Source: Oceanobacillus kimchii X50
GTDB lineage: Bacteria > Bacillota > Bacilli > Bacillales > Amphibacillaceae
Assembly (NCBI RefSeq): GCF_000340475.1
Contig: NZ_CM001792.1
Location: forward strand, 3,248,592-3,312,591
Direction of reading: 5' to 3'
Length of the DNA: 64,000 nucleotides
Translations under genes and position numbers: made by a program
The notes under the pieces: generated by a model
The model's database searches: none
What the model saw: the letters and a program-made list of their open reading frames with translations, nothing else
What the model was told of the DNA's origin: nothing
Part shown: positions 43,401 to 52,087 of the stretch, in pieces
Position numbering within the stretch: position 1 is the first letter of the stretch
Layout: every line of letters begins with the position of its first letter

Positions 43401-45060
43401 TTAAGTTCCCTTCAGCTCCGATTGTCGTCTCCACCATTGTAATTATCTTCTCTCGAATCGCATCCAAAGGTGGATTAGTTACTTGAGCAAACAGTTGTTT
43501 AAAGTAATTATATAGCAGTTGAGGGCGTTTCGATAAGACTGCTAAAGGCGAATCATACCCCATCGAACCTACTGGATCTTTTCCATCTGAAACTAATGGT
43601 TTCATAATTTTATTTAATTCTTCTTGTGTATAACCAAAAGCTAACTGCTGTTCTAACAATTTATCACCGTGGTTAACAGGATAATCACTTGTCGGTTTCG
43701 GAAGGTCTTGCAAATCAACTTTATTTTTTAGCCATTCTTTGTAAGGTTTTTCAGAGGATATTTGCATTTTTATCGTTTCATCAGGAACGATAACTCCTTT
43801 TTCTAAATCAACAAGTAACATTTTTCCTGGTGCTAAACGATCTTTATACAAGATATCATCAGCAAAAATATCTAATGCCCCTACTTCAGATCCTAAAACA
43901 ACCATTCCATCCTTTGTAACATAATATCTTGCTGGTCTTAATCCATTCCGGTCTAAACATGCTCCGATTTGGCTTCCATTCGTAAACACTAGTGCAGCTG
44001 GACCGTCCCATGGTTCCATTAATGTACTATGATATTCATAAAAATCACGCTTTTCATCTTTAATATTGTCATCATTCGACCAAGGTTCTGGAACCATCAT
44101 CATTGCCGTATGAGCTAATGATCTTCCTGAAAGATGTAAAAATTCAAATGTATTATCAAATATAGAGGAATCACTTCCATCTGTATCCATAACTGGTAAT
44201 ATTTTTTCCAAATCTTCTTCACTAAAATGATCAGATACACAGAGTTGTTCTCTGGCTTGCATCCAATTTACATTACCGCGTAACGTATTAAATTCTCCAT
44301 TATGGATGGTATATCGATTAGGGTGAGATCTTTTCCAACTTGGGAATGTGTTGGTACTAAAGCGTGAGTGAACGAGTGCTAACGCAGATTTAAAATCTGG
44401 ATGGTTGAGGTCAATATAGTAGGCATCTAATTGTTCCGGTACTAACATACCTTTATAAACAATTGTTCTTGTAGATAAACTACAAATGTATACATCCTCA
44501 TATTCTGGTTGACCTGCAACAATATTTTCGATGCATTTACGTATCACAAATAATCTACGTTCAAATTCCATCTGATCCTTAATGCTATCCGAGCATTGAA
44601 TAAAAAATTGTCGAACCGATGGAGCACTCTTAGATGCAACTTTCCCTATAAAAGATTCATTCGTTGGTACAGGCCTCCAGCCTAGAAATGTTTGTCCTTC
44701 ATCTTCAACAATTTGTTCTATCATTTTTCTACAAGTCATTCTTAATTGACGATCTCTAGGTAAGAAAATCATCCCTACGCCATAGTCACCTTCACGAGGT
44801 AAGTGAATATTCTCTTTCACACATTGAAGTTGAAAGAAACGATCGGGTATTTGGGTCATAATACCAGCCCCATCACCCGTGCTTGTATCTGCTGATTGTC
44901 CACCTCGATGTTCTAGGTTACACAATATATTAATCGCATTTTGTACTATATTGTGAGTTTTCTTACCATTTATATTGGCAATCATCCCTATTCCACATGC
45001 TTCATGTTCAAAGTCTGGATGATATAGTCCCTGTTGATCAGGATATCCTTGTTTACTCAT
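40468..45060 (-). CDS. gltA: Glutamate synthase large subunit
   Basis: The 1530-aa catalytic subunit, transferring the amide of glutamine to 2-oxoglutarate. A short propeptide precedes the nucleophile Cys22 (EHEACGIGM) of the class-II amidotransferase domain (to about residue 430). The central and FMN-binding synthase domains follow, with the 3Fe-4S cysteines in CVMMRVCHLDTCPVG, and the beta-helical C-terminal domain (GxxGE/GGxxxV repeats, e.g. YMTGGQVIVLGKTGRNFAAG). The frame is open to 45120, but GAGAGGAG 8 nt upstream fixes the ATG at 45060, and family members start there. No GltC-type regulator gene is adjacent. Confidence 0.97.
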   Translation of the reverse strand: MSKQGYPDQQGLYHPDFEHEACGIGMIANINGKKTHNIVQNAINILCNLEHRGGQSADTSTGDGAGIMTQIPDRFFQLQCVKENIHLPREGDYGVGMIFLPRDRQLRMTCRKMIEQIVEDEGQTFLGWRPVPTNESFIGKVASKSAPSVRQFFIQCSDSIKDQMEFERRLFVIRKCIENIVAGQPEYEDVYICSLSTRTIVYKGMLVPEQLDAYYIDLNHPDFKSALALVHSRFSTNTFPSWKRSHPNRYTIHNGEFNTLRGNVNWMQAREQLCVSDHFSEEDLEKILPVMDTDGSDSSIFDNTFEFLHLSGRSLAHTAMMMVPEPWSNDDNIKDEKRDFYEYHSTLMEPWDGPAALVFTNGSQIGACLDRNGLRPARYYVTKDGMVVLGSEVGALDIFADDILYKDRLAPGKMLLVDLEKGVIVPDETIKMQISSEKPYKEWLKNKVDLQDLPKPTSDYPVNHGDKLLEQQLAFGYTQEELNKIMKPLVSDGKDPVGSMGYDSPLAVLSKRPQLLYNYFKQLFAQVTNPPLDAIREKIITMVETTIGAEGNLTKPTADNCRHIRLETPVLRNEELEAIRHQRLERLSVETLSTLFDTEKEGNMKEALDTLFVQADRAMKRGVSLLILSDRGVNEKQAAIPALLAVSGLHHHLIRKGVRTKVSLLVESGEPREVHHFAALLGYGAEAINPYLAFDTYFNLFQADEIKVDSVDEAYTRYITAVTDGIIKILSKMGISTIQSYRGAQIFEAVGIHQDVTDYYFTGTASRLGGIKLDTIEKEAMMRHQLAFAEARDGKRNLIPGDEFQYRVNGEDHQYNPQTIQTLQHSVRSNNYELFKEYSNMLTDDALNLQSLRGLVDFKDRTPVPIEEVEPVENIVKRFKTGAMSFGSISKEAHEALAIAMNRLGGRSNTGEGGESIDRFIPDENGDLRRSAVKQVASGRFGVTSNYLVNADEIQIKVAQGAKPGEGGQLPGKKVYPWVAEVRGSTPGVELISPPPHHDIYSIEDLAELIYNLKNANPNARISVKLVAAVGVGTIAAGVAKGRADHVVISGYDGGTGAAPRTSLKHTGLPWEIGLAETHQTLLLNGLRDRITVETDGKMMTGRDVVVAALLGAEEYGFSTAPLVALGCVMMRVCHLDTCPVGIATQNPALREKFSGDPDHVVNFMQFIAQEAREIMASLGFRTINEMIGRSDVLEAKQLDHWKAKDIDLSALLYRPELPFKIDQYATQQQDHGIDKTLDYQELLPICESTIEDGTPIEFSVAIRNINRVTGTLLGHAITEKYGEHGLPEDTIKLNFNGSAGQSFGAFIPKGMSLKLIGDANDFVGKGLSGGKIIVRPSSTVTFEPEKNIIIGNVAFYGASAGEAYIRGIAGERFAVRNSGASIVVEGIGDHGCEYMTGGQVIVLGKTGRNFAAGMSGGVAYVFDEKDEFNNMVNNSLVHVERVTDEKELVDLYNSIEKHVEYTDSGHAARILSYWEKYSTSFIRVIPKAYLAMRERISMLMNTGLTKYQAELQAFEETNQIKVQKDKVNV

Positions 45061-45136
45061 CACAACAGCTCCTCTCTTGTATAGTTTCCGTTTTAAATCA
45101 ATCTGTTTTTTGAAGGACAACGCATGTTGTTTTGTT

Positions 45137-45165
45137 ATTATATCATAAATTCAATTTAGACATAA
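45137..45165 (-). promoter_or_regulatory. Likely promoter of the glutamate synthase operon
   Basis: Minus-strand TATAAT (complement of 45137-45142), 17 bp, and a poor -35 TTATGT (complement of 45160-45165). A weak -35 with a perfect -10 would suit an activator-dependent promoter, as gltAB is in B. subtilis (GltC). Confidence 0.42.
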
Positions 45166-45510
45166 AATTCTGATTACATGTTTTTATTGATTTATTCTTG
45201 CTTCTCAAAATGTAATCGCTACCATCGTTAACATATTAACTTTTAAATTTTTAAAATTTTTTATGCTAAAAATCGATTTCGAATCAGATATGGCGTAATT
45301 GAGCCTGAATACTACTATTCTTATTACTGATTTATCAAACAGTCGTTTTCTTTTTCAATTTTTAAGAACATTCTTTTTTCGTAAGTTAGTTGATTTTTCC
45401 TATTATTCCGTTATATTGGTAACTCTCATAATCCCAAACAAATAAGTAGACTCTAAAAGAAGAAACACTTATCATTGTTCTCATAACCTAGAAAGCAAGG
45501 AGGTTACTTG
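45166..45510. other. Divergent control region of gltA and the luciferase-like gene
   Basis: About 340 bp, AT rich, with no reading frame or conserved RNA recognised. A run of alternating T and A tracts at 45238-45275 may bend the DNA. The rightward gene's ribosome binding site is at its end. Confidence 0.35.
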
Positions 45511-46530
45511 ATGTTAACAAACAACGAACACAAAACATTTCAAGATATACCACTCTCTGTATTAGATTTAGCACCTATTGTTCAAGGTTCTAATGCCAAA
45601 CAAGCTTTCCAAGACAGTGTGCGATTAGCACAACATGTAGAAAAGTTAGGTTTCAATCGTTATTGGCTAGCAGAGCATCACAATATGCAGGGTATTGGTA
45701 GTTCTGCAACGTCGGTTCTAATAGGACATATAGCTGGTCATACTAATCATATGCGTATTGGATCCGGCGGAGTAATGTTGCCGAATCATGCTACTCTTGT
45801 GATTGCAGAGCAATTTGGAACATTGGAATCTCTATATCCAGGACGAATTGATCTTGGTCTGGGTAGAGCTCCTGGAAGCGACCAAGCTACTGCCTACGCA
45901 TTAAGAAGAACGTTACATGCAGGATCTGAAGAGTTCCCAATGCAAGTAAACGAACTTCAAGATTATTTTTCTAATGATCCTGTATCACAAGTAAAAGCAG
46001 TTCCTGGTCAGGGCTTGGATATTCCCATATGGTTACTAGGATCTAGTGACTTTAGCGCTCGATTAGCAGCTGAAAAAGGACTTCCTTTCTCATTTGCTTC
46101 TCATTTCGCACCACAGTATACAGTACCAGCGATACAGTTATATCGAAGAAATTTCCAGCCATCTACAATAATGGATAAGCCTTATGCAATGGTGGGGATA
46201 AATGTTATTGCCGCAGATACGGATGAAGAAGCAGATTACTTAGCTAACTCCCACCGTATTCAATTTCTTAATTTACGTAGAGGAAAAGAATCGAAGCTTC
46301 AGCCACCTGTAGAGAATATGGACACCATATGGTCTCCAATGGAGAAAGCTGCTGTCGAAGAATCTCTTGATCCTCGTACAACGATAGTCGGCAGTAAAGA
46401 AACAATCAAAAAAGGAATCGAAGCATTTCGTAAAGAAACAGATGCTGACGAGATGATTATTACCTCCCAAATATATGATATGAAGGCACGTCTTCGCTCT
46501 TATGAGATTATTGGAGAGATTATGGATTAA
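45511..46530 (+). CDS. Luciferase-like (LLM) flavin-dependent oxidoreductase
   Basis: A 339-aa TIM-barrel protein of the bacterial luciferase superfamily, in the group annotated as luciferase-like monooxygenases (B. subtilis YceB-like). Landmarks: [15 protein letters not shown] at the N-terminus, [67 protein letters not shown] and [23 protein letters not shown]420-type cofactor binding is expected; the substrate is unknown. AAGGAGG is 7 nt from the ATG at 45511, preferred over the adjacent TTG. It is divergent from gltA and monocistronic. Confidence 0.88.
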   Translation: MLTNNEHKTFQDIPLSVLDLAPIVQGSNAKQAFQDSVRLAQHVEKLGFNRYWLAEHHNMQGIGSSATSVLIGHIAGHTNHMRIGSGGVMLPNHATLVIAEQFGTLESLYPGRIDLGLGRAPGSDQATAYALRRTLHAGSEEFPMQVNELQDYFSNDPVSQVKAVPGQGLDIPIWLLGSSDFSARLAAEKGLPFSFASHFAPQYTVPAIQLYRRNFQPSTIMDKPYAMVGINVIAADTDEEADYLANSHRIQFLNLRRGKESKLQPPVENMDTIWSPMEKAAVEESLDPRTTIVGSKETIKKGIEAFRKETDADEMIITSQIYDMKARLRSYEIIGEIMD

Positions 46531-46536
46531 CATTAA

Positions 46537-46840
46537 AATATCCGAACCATCCTAGGTTGGCACAAAAGTATTTACTCAAAAGATAATCTGAATGAACTGG
46601 TTATGATACTCGTTTCAGAAATGTACTCTGCTTATCCTAAGGCGGCCGGTGAGCCTCCGAATGCCTATGCATCGGGGCCTCACTCCCACAGGACAAGGAA
46701 GACCTAGGCAGCATTGCAACACACGGAAAATCGTCTTTTGATTTCAAGGAGTCTCCGTATATTTCTTACGCTTATTTTAGCTATCATTCGTCTTTTGACC
46801 AAAATCTTTTGTTATAACTTATTCTCTTGGTTCGGATATT
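46537..46840. repeat. 304-bp repeat-type element with 13-bp terminal inverted repeats
   Basis: AATATCCGAACCA (46537-46549) is exactly complementary to TGGTTCGGATATT (46828-46840). The interior contains GGCGGCCGGTGAGCCTCC followed by ATGCCTATGCATCGGGGCC, a GC-rich block typical of Bacillaceae intergenic repeats, and two copies of CGTCTTTTGA. There is no coding capacity. No target-site duplication was found. It resembles a small non-autonomous element or a long palindromic terminator. Confidence 0.5.
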
Positions 46841-47018
46841 ATATATATATATTTGAATCAATTTTGTAACTGCTATGTCTATTTAAAAAAACGACTATTT
46901 GGTAATAGTTTTATTTCATGTTCGGAATATAGGAAAAAACAATGACTTCTATTATACTGGAAACCGCGACTCTTCTAAAGCCAAAAAAACTCATTATGGG
47001 ACTGACTCGTTTTTTTGA

Positions 47019-48266
47019 TTATCCTTTATTCCGTATATTTTGCAATCTAATTTTACTAGGTTGAGCAGGGATTTGATTGAGCTTAAAATTCAAGTCTTGA
47101 TCAGGCAAATCATAATCTAATTGCAACAAGTACTCCAAGCTTATTCGCATCATTTGTGTTGTTATCTCCTCTCCCACACAACGGTGACCGAACTCTAAGT
47201 CACCCGCCCCTTGTGGAATAAGTCTGTAACGGTCTTTTTCATCTAAAAATTGAAACCGTTCAGGTACAAAATTTTCTGGTTCATCCCACGTATCTGGATG
47301 ATGATTAGATCCGTATAAATCTAGCAAGACAAGTCTGTTTTTTGGAAAATAGATATCTTCCCAAATAAAACTCTCTCGTGCCTTTGCTATAACAAAAGGA
47401 ACTGCAGGATAAAATCTCTTCACTTCTTGAATAAACCAGCTGACATATTGTGAATCTTTACGAAGTCTTTGCCTTACATTTGGATTTTCTAGTAATGCTA
47501 ATTGACTAAAACAAGCATATCTTGTAATTGCAACAAACGGACGTATTATATTTAATACCTCTTCCGCAGCATTTGGAATAGATAATAATTTACCGTTAGA
47601 ACGTTCATACCAAGCTAATTGATACAAGGGAGATTGCTCTTGTGGGTGGATTCTACCTGTTCGTACTTGTCTAATAATGTAAGATATCCATTTAAGCGCC
47701 CGCTTTTTCGCTTGATTTCCCTGGAAATAATTTAATCCTTTGTTTGTAAAAGCCGTCAGCATGGAACGAATATCTTTTGTACGTAAGGAAACATTTTTGG
47801 CATACAAAGGAATGCCTATCCAATTACAAACAATAATGGTGAATAATTGTTCCAATTCATCTAACAATACTACTTCACCAGTTTGTTCCCAACGTTCTAT
47901 AGCAATTTTCCATTGATTCCTGCTAATTTGTTCTAGTTTTATTCGCTGTTCTTCATTCATTACATTTATCAGCATTTGTTTTCGTTTATGATGTTGTCCA
48001 TCATCGAATTGAAATACACTATTCTTTCCAATGATTACATCTGCTACATTTTTGGGAATTGCACCATAACGAATAAAACGGGATGAATCGTAGAATAACT
48101 CAGCCGCTTTAGGTCCACGCATTGCTATAAACTTTTTTCCAAGTATCTTCGTTTCTACAACATCTGAGTTAAATTGATTCATACGATTGGAGAGAAATAA
48201 ATACCCTTCATTCATCCAAGCAACTGTATGATCAAGACCTTCTTCTTTTGGTATTGGTTTTACCAT
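47019..48266 (-). CDS. CYP152-type cytochrome P450 (fatty-acid peroxygenase)
   Basis: A 415-aa P450 of the CYP152 group, which hydroxylate or decarboxylate fatty acids using hydrogen peroxide instead of a reductase. The heme-thiolate motif is FGHRCVGEE, preceded by IPQGAGDLE as in YbdT/CypC. Instead of the usual Ala-Gly-x-Asp-Thr I-helix motif it has IIRPFVAITRY, including the Arg-Pro pair that binds the fatty-acid carboxylate in peroxygenases. This makes the assignment secure. AGGAGG precedes the ATG at 48266. A P450 needing peroxide coexists with a catalase gene in the window. Precise product (alpha- or beta-hydroxylation, decarboxylation) is not predictable. Confidence 0.92.
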   Translation of the reverse strand: MVKPIPKEEGLDHTVAWMNEGYLFLSNRMNQFNSDVVETKILGKKFIAMRGPKAAELFYDSSRFIRYGAIPKNVADVIIGKNSVFQFDDGQHHKRKQMLINVMNEEQRIKLEQISRNQWKIAIERWEQTGEVVLLDELEQLFTIIVCNWIGIPLYAKNVSLRTKDIRSMLTAFTNKGLNYFQGNQAKKRALKWISYIIRQVRTGRIHPQEQSPLYQLAWYERSNGKLLSIPNAAEEVLNIIRPFVAITRYACFSQLALLENPNVRQRLRKDSQYVSWFIQEVKRFYPAVPFVIAKARESFIWEDIYFPKNRLVLLDLYGSNHHPDTWDEPENFVPERFQFLDEKDRYRLIPQGAGDLEFGHRCVGEEITTQMMRISLEYLLQLDYDLPDQDLNFKLNQIPAQPSKIRLQNIRNKG

Positions 48267-48318
48267 GGCAATATCCTCCTACTATTTGTAGCATTCCCTT
48301 ATCCAATATATTAAAACG

Positions 48319-48357
48319 AAAAAAAGAGCTTATCAACGTTTAACGCTAATCAGCTCT
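48319..48357 (-). terminator. Terminator of the wrbA-like gene
   Basis: AGAGCT...AGCTCT hairpin with a TTTTTTTCG tail on the minus strand, just after the stop codon at 48365. Confidence 0.75.
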
Positions 48358-48364
48358 ACAAACA

Positions 48365-48964
48365 TTACTCTGAAATTATTTTTTTAGTTATTTCAATTAA
48401 TCTTTTTGTCTGTACAGAAACTGCAGGTTGAACATCCTTTGTAAAGTTCCCATCTTGATCTACCGTAGCACTTGCTCCATATGGATTACCACCTGTGGTG
48501 AAAAGTACTGGGTCAGTATATCCAGGAGGAACAATAATCGCTCCCCAGTGCATTAATGAAGTATAAAAACTTAAGATACTTGCCTCTTGTCCTCCATGGT
48601 CATTTTGAGCAGAAGACATTGCACTGACAGTCTTATTTATTAAAGCGCCTTTTGCCCAAAGCCCTCCCTGTATATCTAAGAATTGTTTCATTTGCGACGC
48701 ATAGCCTCCAAACCGAGTAGCCGTGCTAAAAAGTATTGCATCCGCCCATTCTAGTTCATCCGAAGAAGCCACTGGTATATCCTTTGTTTCTTCTACGTTC
48801 TTTTTCCAAGCTGGATTAGATTCGATTGCTTGATGTGGAGCCAGTTCTTGAACTTTTAAAACTTTCACTTCAGCTCCTGCTTCTTTCCCGGCTTCTTCTG
48901 CCCACTTTGCCATCTGATAATTTGTTCCAGTTGCACTATAATATATAATCGCTAATTTAACCAC
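48365..48964 (-). CDS. wrbA: NAD(P)H:quinone oxidoreductase, WrbA type
   Basis: A 199-aa flavodoxin-fold quinone reductase. It carries the FMN-binding IIYYSATGTNYQMAKW loop, the type IV motif ILFSTATRFGGYASQMKQFLD and the HGGQEASILSFYTSLMHWGAIIVPPGYTDP segment diagnostic of WrbA. Two-electron quinone reduction protects against redox cycling. The start is a GTG at 48964, 7 nt after AAAGGGG. It precedes the P450 gene in the same direction, but a terminator separates them. Confidence 0.93.
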   Translation of the reverse strand: MVKLAIIYYSATGTNYQMAKWAEEAGKEAGAEVKVLKVQELAPHQAIESNPAWKKNVEETKDIPVASSDELEWADAILFSTATRFGGYASQMKQFLDIQGGLWAKGALINKTVSAMSSAQNDHGGQEASILSFYTSLMHWGAIIVPPGYTDPVLFTTGGNPYGASATVDQDGNFTKDVQPAVSVQTKRLIEITKKIISE

Positions 48965-49333
48965 TTTATAACCCCTTTAAAACTTATTTTCTATATTTAC
49001 TTTCTCCATCTATGTGAGGAACTATACGAAGATAAAGGTGAAAGCGATCGTTTAGCAACGCAGCGAGTGATTCGACAGTAGTAGAACTTCCTTTTCCTTT
49101 GAGATAAAGGTATCACGATGAGGTGCTCACCCAAGGGTATAAGTGCGACTAAGCCTCATATAATACATTCGGCAGTCTTCTTTTCACCGCAAGGGTATAA
49201 GTGCGACTAAGCCTCATATAATACATTCGGCAGTCTTCTTTATCGTAGGGCGATTCGTGAAGTCACCTAGTTGATGGACGATGGAGTCAAAAGTGGCTAT
49301 TTAATTATTTCGTTATCCACAAGTACCTAATTT
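48965..49333. repeat. Repeat-bearing gap with a 52-bp tandem duplication
   Basis: No gene is supported. A 52-bp unit starting CAAGGGTATAAGTGCGACTA and ending GGCAGTCTTCTTT occurs at 49132-49183 and 49190-49241, a 58-bp period with no mismatch. Flanking sequence (GCGATCGTTTAGCAACGCAG, GTAGGGCGATTCGTGAAGTC) looks like a degenerate Bacillaceae intergenic repeat. A single perfect DnaA box lies at 49313-49321. Confidence 0.75.
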
Positions 49334-49362
49334 AAAAACTCCACCCAAGGAATGGATGGAGT
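49334..49362 (-). terminator. Terminator of the mrp operon
   Basis: ACTCCACCC / GGATGGAGT stem, minus-strand tail TTTTTAAA, directly after mrpG. Confidence 0.75.
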
Positions 49363-49363
49363 C

Positions 49364-49834
49364 TCAACTATTCACGTTTCTCTCTGCGTTCGAATCATTT
49401 TTGTCTATTTTTTCAACATTTACTTCATCTGTATTTTCTTTAAATTCCTCTATACTTTTCTTTTCTTCTTGCGTTTCTTCTTGGACTTCCTTGATAACAT
49501 CCTTTAATTCGTCTTCTATTGTTGTATCAGCCATTTTCACACTCGCACGGTAAGCCGCTCTTGTTATTAAATGTCCAGCCACTGGAGCAGTTAAGAATAC
49601 AAAAGCTATACCTAATAAAAGACGTACACTATAAAACCCTTGTTCAGAAGCAAAGTAAATAAAAGCGCCTAATAAAGTCATCAAGACTGCTAAAGTAGAA
49701 CTTTTTGTACCAGCATGAGAGCGAGTATATACATCGGGGAAGCGAATTATTCCGATTGCACTAATTACTGCCATAATTGCTCCACCTAACATAAATAGTG
49801 CTGCAACAAATTCAATCATTTCGTTTCCGCTCAA
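49364..49834 (-). CDS. mrpG: Na+/H+ antiporter subunit MrpG
   Basis: Last gene of the Mrp multisubunit cation/proton antiporter. Three helices and the family motif GIIRFPDVYTRSHAGTKSSTLAVL identify MrpG. The C-terminal 55-60 residues are an acidic, probably coiled tail (EDELKDVIKEVQEETQEEKKSIEEF) beyond the usual length. The start is uncertain: a TTG at 49834 has a strong AGGGGGG site 6 nt upstream, while the ATG at 49819 gives the more typical N-terminus MIEFVAALF but a weak site. Either overlaps the end of mrpF. Confidence 0.88.
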   Translation of the reverse strand: MSGNEMIEFVAALFMLGGAIMAVISAIGIIRFPDVYTRSHAGTKSSTLAVLMTLLGAFIYFASEQGFYSVRLLLGIAFVFLTAPVAGHLITRAAYRASVKMADTTIEDELKDVIKEVQEETQEEKKSIEEFKENTDEVNVEKIDKNDSNAERNVNS

Positions 49835-50096
49835 TGATAACCCCCCTCTCAATATATTTCGAGAAGGCAATCGTACTTATAAAAGCAAGAATTGCAAGTA
49901 TTAAAATAACCTCTAGATAAGCTTTTGTTCCCTGAAGCACAGATATTATTGCTATGGATGATACAAGCATAACACCGATCATATCTAAAGCCACAACACG
50001 ATCAGGTAGGCTAGGCCCAATAATAATGCGGTATGCACTTATCGCTATTCCAATACCATACAAAGTTAGTGCTGCAATTAACATACCTTGAATCAT
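49812..50096 (-). CDS. mrpF: Na+/H+ antiporter subunit MrpF
   Basis: A 94-aa subunit with three membrane helices and the signature YRIIIGPSLPDRVVALDMIG. The ATG at 50096 overlaps the mrpE stop by one nucleotide, implying coupled translation; the GTG just upstream is less likely. It is needed for Mrp complex assembly in characterised Bacillus systems, where MrpF loss abolishes Na+/H+ antiport. Confidence 0.92.
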   Translation of the reverse strand: MIQGMLIAALTLYGIGIAISAYRIIIGPSLPDRVVALDMIGVMLVSSIAIISVLQGTKAYLEVILILAILAFISTIAFSKYIERGVIIERKRND

Positions 50097-50578
50097 CACC
50101 TAGTCACCCCCATAATCGCTTTCTCAAATTTATTTAATGACCGTAACAACATATCTTTTGATTCTTCTACATCCATCGCATGAATATAAAATGCATCTCC
50201 TTCTTGCGTTACCTCTATAACTACAGAACCGGGAGTCAGCATTAATAATAGTGCTAGAGCGGTTATTTCCCAGTCCCCACGAAGTACTGTTTCATATTTA
50301 AACAACCCTGGTTTAATTTTAATTTTCGGGCTTAAAATATGCCTTAAAACTAGTTTCGTTGATAAAACTAATTCTCGGATATAGATAAATATCAACTTAA
50401 TCAAGGCAAAGAATCTACCTAAGTAGAAACGTTCACCAAAAAATCGATGCATTAAAAATACGATCACGATACCTACTAGATATCCTGCAACAAACGTTGT
50501 AAATCTTAACTCATCTTCATCACTTATTAATGTCCACAAAACTGCTATAAACACATTTAATAAAAACTGGGCGGGCAT
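50096..50578 (-). CDS. mrpE: Na+/H+ antiporter subunit MrpE
   Basis: A 160-aa subunit with two N-terminal helices, the AGYLVGIVIVFLMHRFFG segment, a further amphipathic region, and the conserved LTPGSVVIEVTQEGDAFYIHAMDV motif in a cytoplasmic C-terminal domain. The length is usual. GAGGAGG precedes the ATG at 50578. It lies 27 nt downstream of mrpD. Confidence 0.93.
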   Translation of the reverse strand: MPAQFLLNVFIAVLWTLISDEDELRFTTFVAGYLVGIVIVFLMHRFFGERFYLGRFFALIKLIFIYIRELVLSTKLVLRHILSPKIKIKPGLFKYETVLRGDWEITALALLLMLTPGSVVIEVTQEGDAFYIHAMDVEESKDMLLRSLNKFEKAIMGVTR

Positions 50579-50605
50579 TTATATCCACCTCCTCTAAGAC
50601 AATCC

Positions 50606-52087
50606 TTAGTTATCATATAAAACCGCATCAATGTAAATTTGTGGATTTGCTAGGACCTCAGCTGCATCTTTTACATAAACAGTTAAAGGTTCAACCCCTA
50701 TTCCAAGAATAAATGATCCTGCTGCTAATATCACACAAGGGATGATCCAGCCTTTTTTCATTGGAATTTTGTCTTCTTTACTTATAATCGTCTCTCCCCA
50801 AAAACTAGTAAGGAAGACACGCATTAAAGAATATAGAACAAAAATGCTGGAAATAAACGCTAATGCAAGTAGAATATATGCCCCGCCCTCAACAGCTCCT
50901 TGTCCTACCAAGACTTTTCCAATAAATCCACTTAACGGTGGAATACCTGCTAACGCAAGTGTAACAATGAAGAAAATCCAACCAAATAACGGATAATTTC
51001 GGATTAGTCCACTCATATAATCAATTCTCGTCTCTCTTGTCACAGCAATCATCGTTCCAGCAAGTAAGAATAAGAGTGCTTTTACAATCATGTCATGGAT
51101 TAAATAAAATATAGATCCTTCCAACGCAGTAGGTGTTGCAACAGCTAACCCTACCAATATAAATCCGACCGCTATAACCACATTGTAAGAAGCGATTAAC
51201 CGCACATCTTTATATGCTACCGCCCCAATACTTCCTAGTATCAATGTAACACCTGCAAGTATTCCAATAAATGTATGAGTAATATGTGGTTCATGATAAA
51301 ACATCAATGTAAACACACGGAACATAGCATAGATACCAACTTTTGTTAGCAATGCACCAAATAGTGCGGCAATTGCTGTTGAAGGTACACTATACGAACC
51401 TGGCAACCAGAAAAATAGTAACAATCCTGCTTTCAAAGCAAAGACGATTAAAAATACAATGCTAACAACAGTCAGCATTGGTGTCTGTCCTTGTTCAGCA
51501 ATTCGCTCTGAAAGATGAGCAAAATTAAGGGTTCCTAATCCTCCATACGTGTAAGCAATTGCAATTAAGAATATCCAAGACGACACAACATTTATAATGA
51601 CATATTTAATCGATTCCCTTAATTGACCCTTACGACCGCCAAACGCAATTAACACATAAGAAGCTAAGAGCATAATTTCAAAACAAACAAAAAGGTTAAA
51701 TAAATCACCAGTTAGGAAAGAACCATTTACACCTGCCACAAGAAAATTAATAAAAGGGTAGAAAAACATGTGCTCATAAGACTTTTCTGTGGAAGAAAAA
51801 GCATAAACAAGACATATTGCAGCAACAATACTTGTCGTTAATACAAGTAGCATTGAAAATGAATCAGCCACAAATAATATTCCAAATGGTGGTTCCCATC
51901 CACCGAAATCGAGACGGAGAATTCCATTTTGTTGAATCTGATGCAAAATATATGCACTGATTCCGATATTGACAATCATCACAGAAAAACTACCCCATCG
52001 TTGTAGTTTTAAATTATGACGGAAAAATATTAAAAGAATTCCAGCAAGTATAGGGATCATCATAGGCATAGCAATAATATTATTCAT
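50606..52087 (-). CDS. mrpD: Na+/H+ antiporter subunit MrpD
   Basis: A 493-aa membrane protein homologous to complex I subunit NuoN/NuoM, forming one of the two proton/cation channels. The conserved membrane lysine and glutamate residues lie in the FEIMLLASYVLIAFGG and LKAGLLLFFWLPGSYSVPSTAIAALFGALLTKVGIY segments; the latter is the family hallmark. About 14 helices are expected. The ATG at 52087 overlaps mrpC by 8 nt and follows GGGGGGAT. Confidence 0.94.
   Translation of the reverse strand: MNNIIAMPMMIPILAGILLIFFRHNLKLQRWGSFSVMIVNIGISAYILHQIQQNGILRLDFGGWEPPFGILFVADSFSMLLVLTTSIVAAICLVYAFSSTEKSYEHMFFYPFINFLVAGVNGSFLTGDLFNLFVCFEIMLLASYVLIAFGGRKGQLRESIKYVIINVVSSWIFLIAIAYTYGGLGTLNFAHLSERIAEQGQTPMLTVVSIVFLIVFALKAGLLLFFWLPGSYSVPSTAIAALFGALLTKVGIYAMFRVFTLMFYHEPHITHTFIGILAGVTLILGSIGAVAYKDVRLIASYNVVIAVGFILVGLAVATPTALEGSIFYLIHDMIVKALLFLLAGTMIAVTRETRIDYMSGLIRNYPLFGWIFFIVTLALAGIPPLSGFIGKVLVGQGAVEGGAYILLALAFISSIFVLYSLMRVFLTSFWGETIISKEDKIPMKKGWIIPCVILAAGSFILGIGVEPLTVYVKDAAEVLANPQIYIDAVLYDN

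Noticed and set aside
45061..45120. Longer N-terminus for glutamate synthase
   Set aside because: It would lengthen the propeptide before the nucleophile cysteine and lacks a start signal; GAGAGGAG supports 45060.
46537..46840. Intact insertion sequence
   Set aside because: Inverted ends are present, but there is no transposase reading frame and no visible target duplication.
49132..49241. CRISPR array
   Set aside because: Only two long identical units separated by 6 bp; no spacers and no cas genes.
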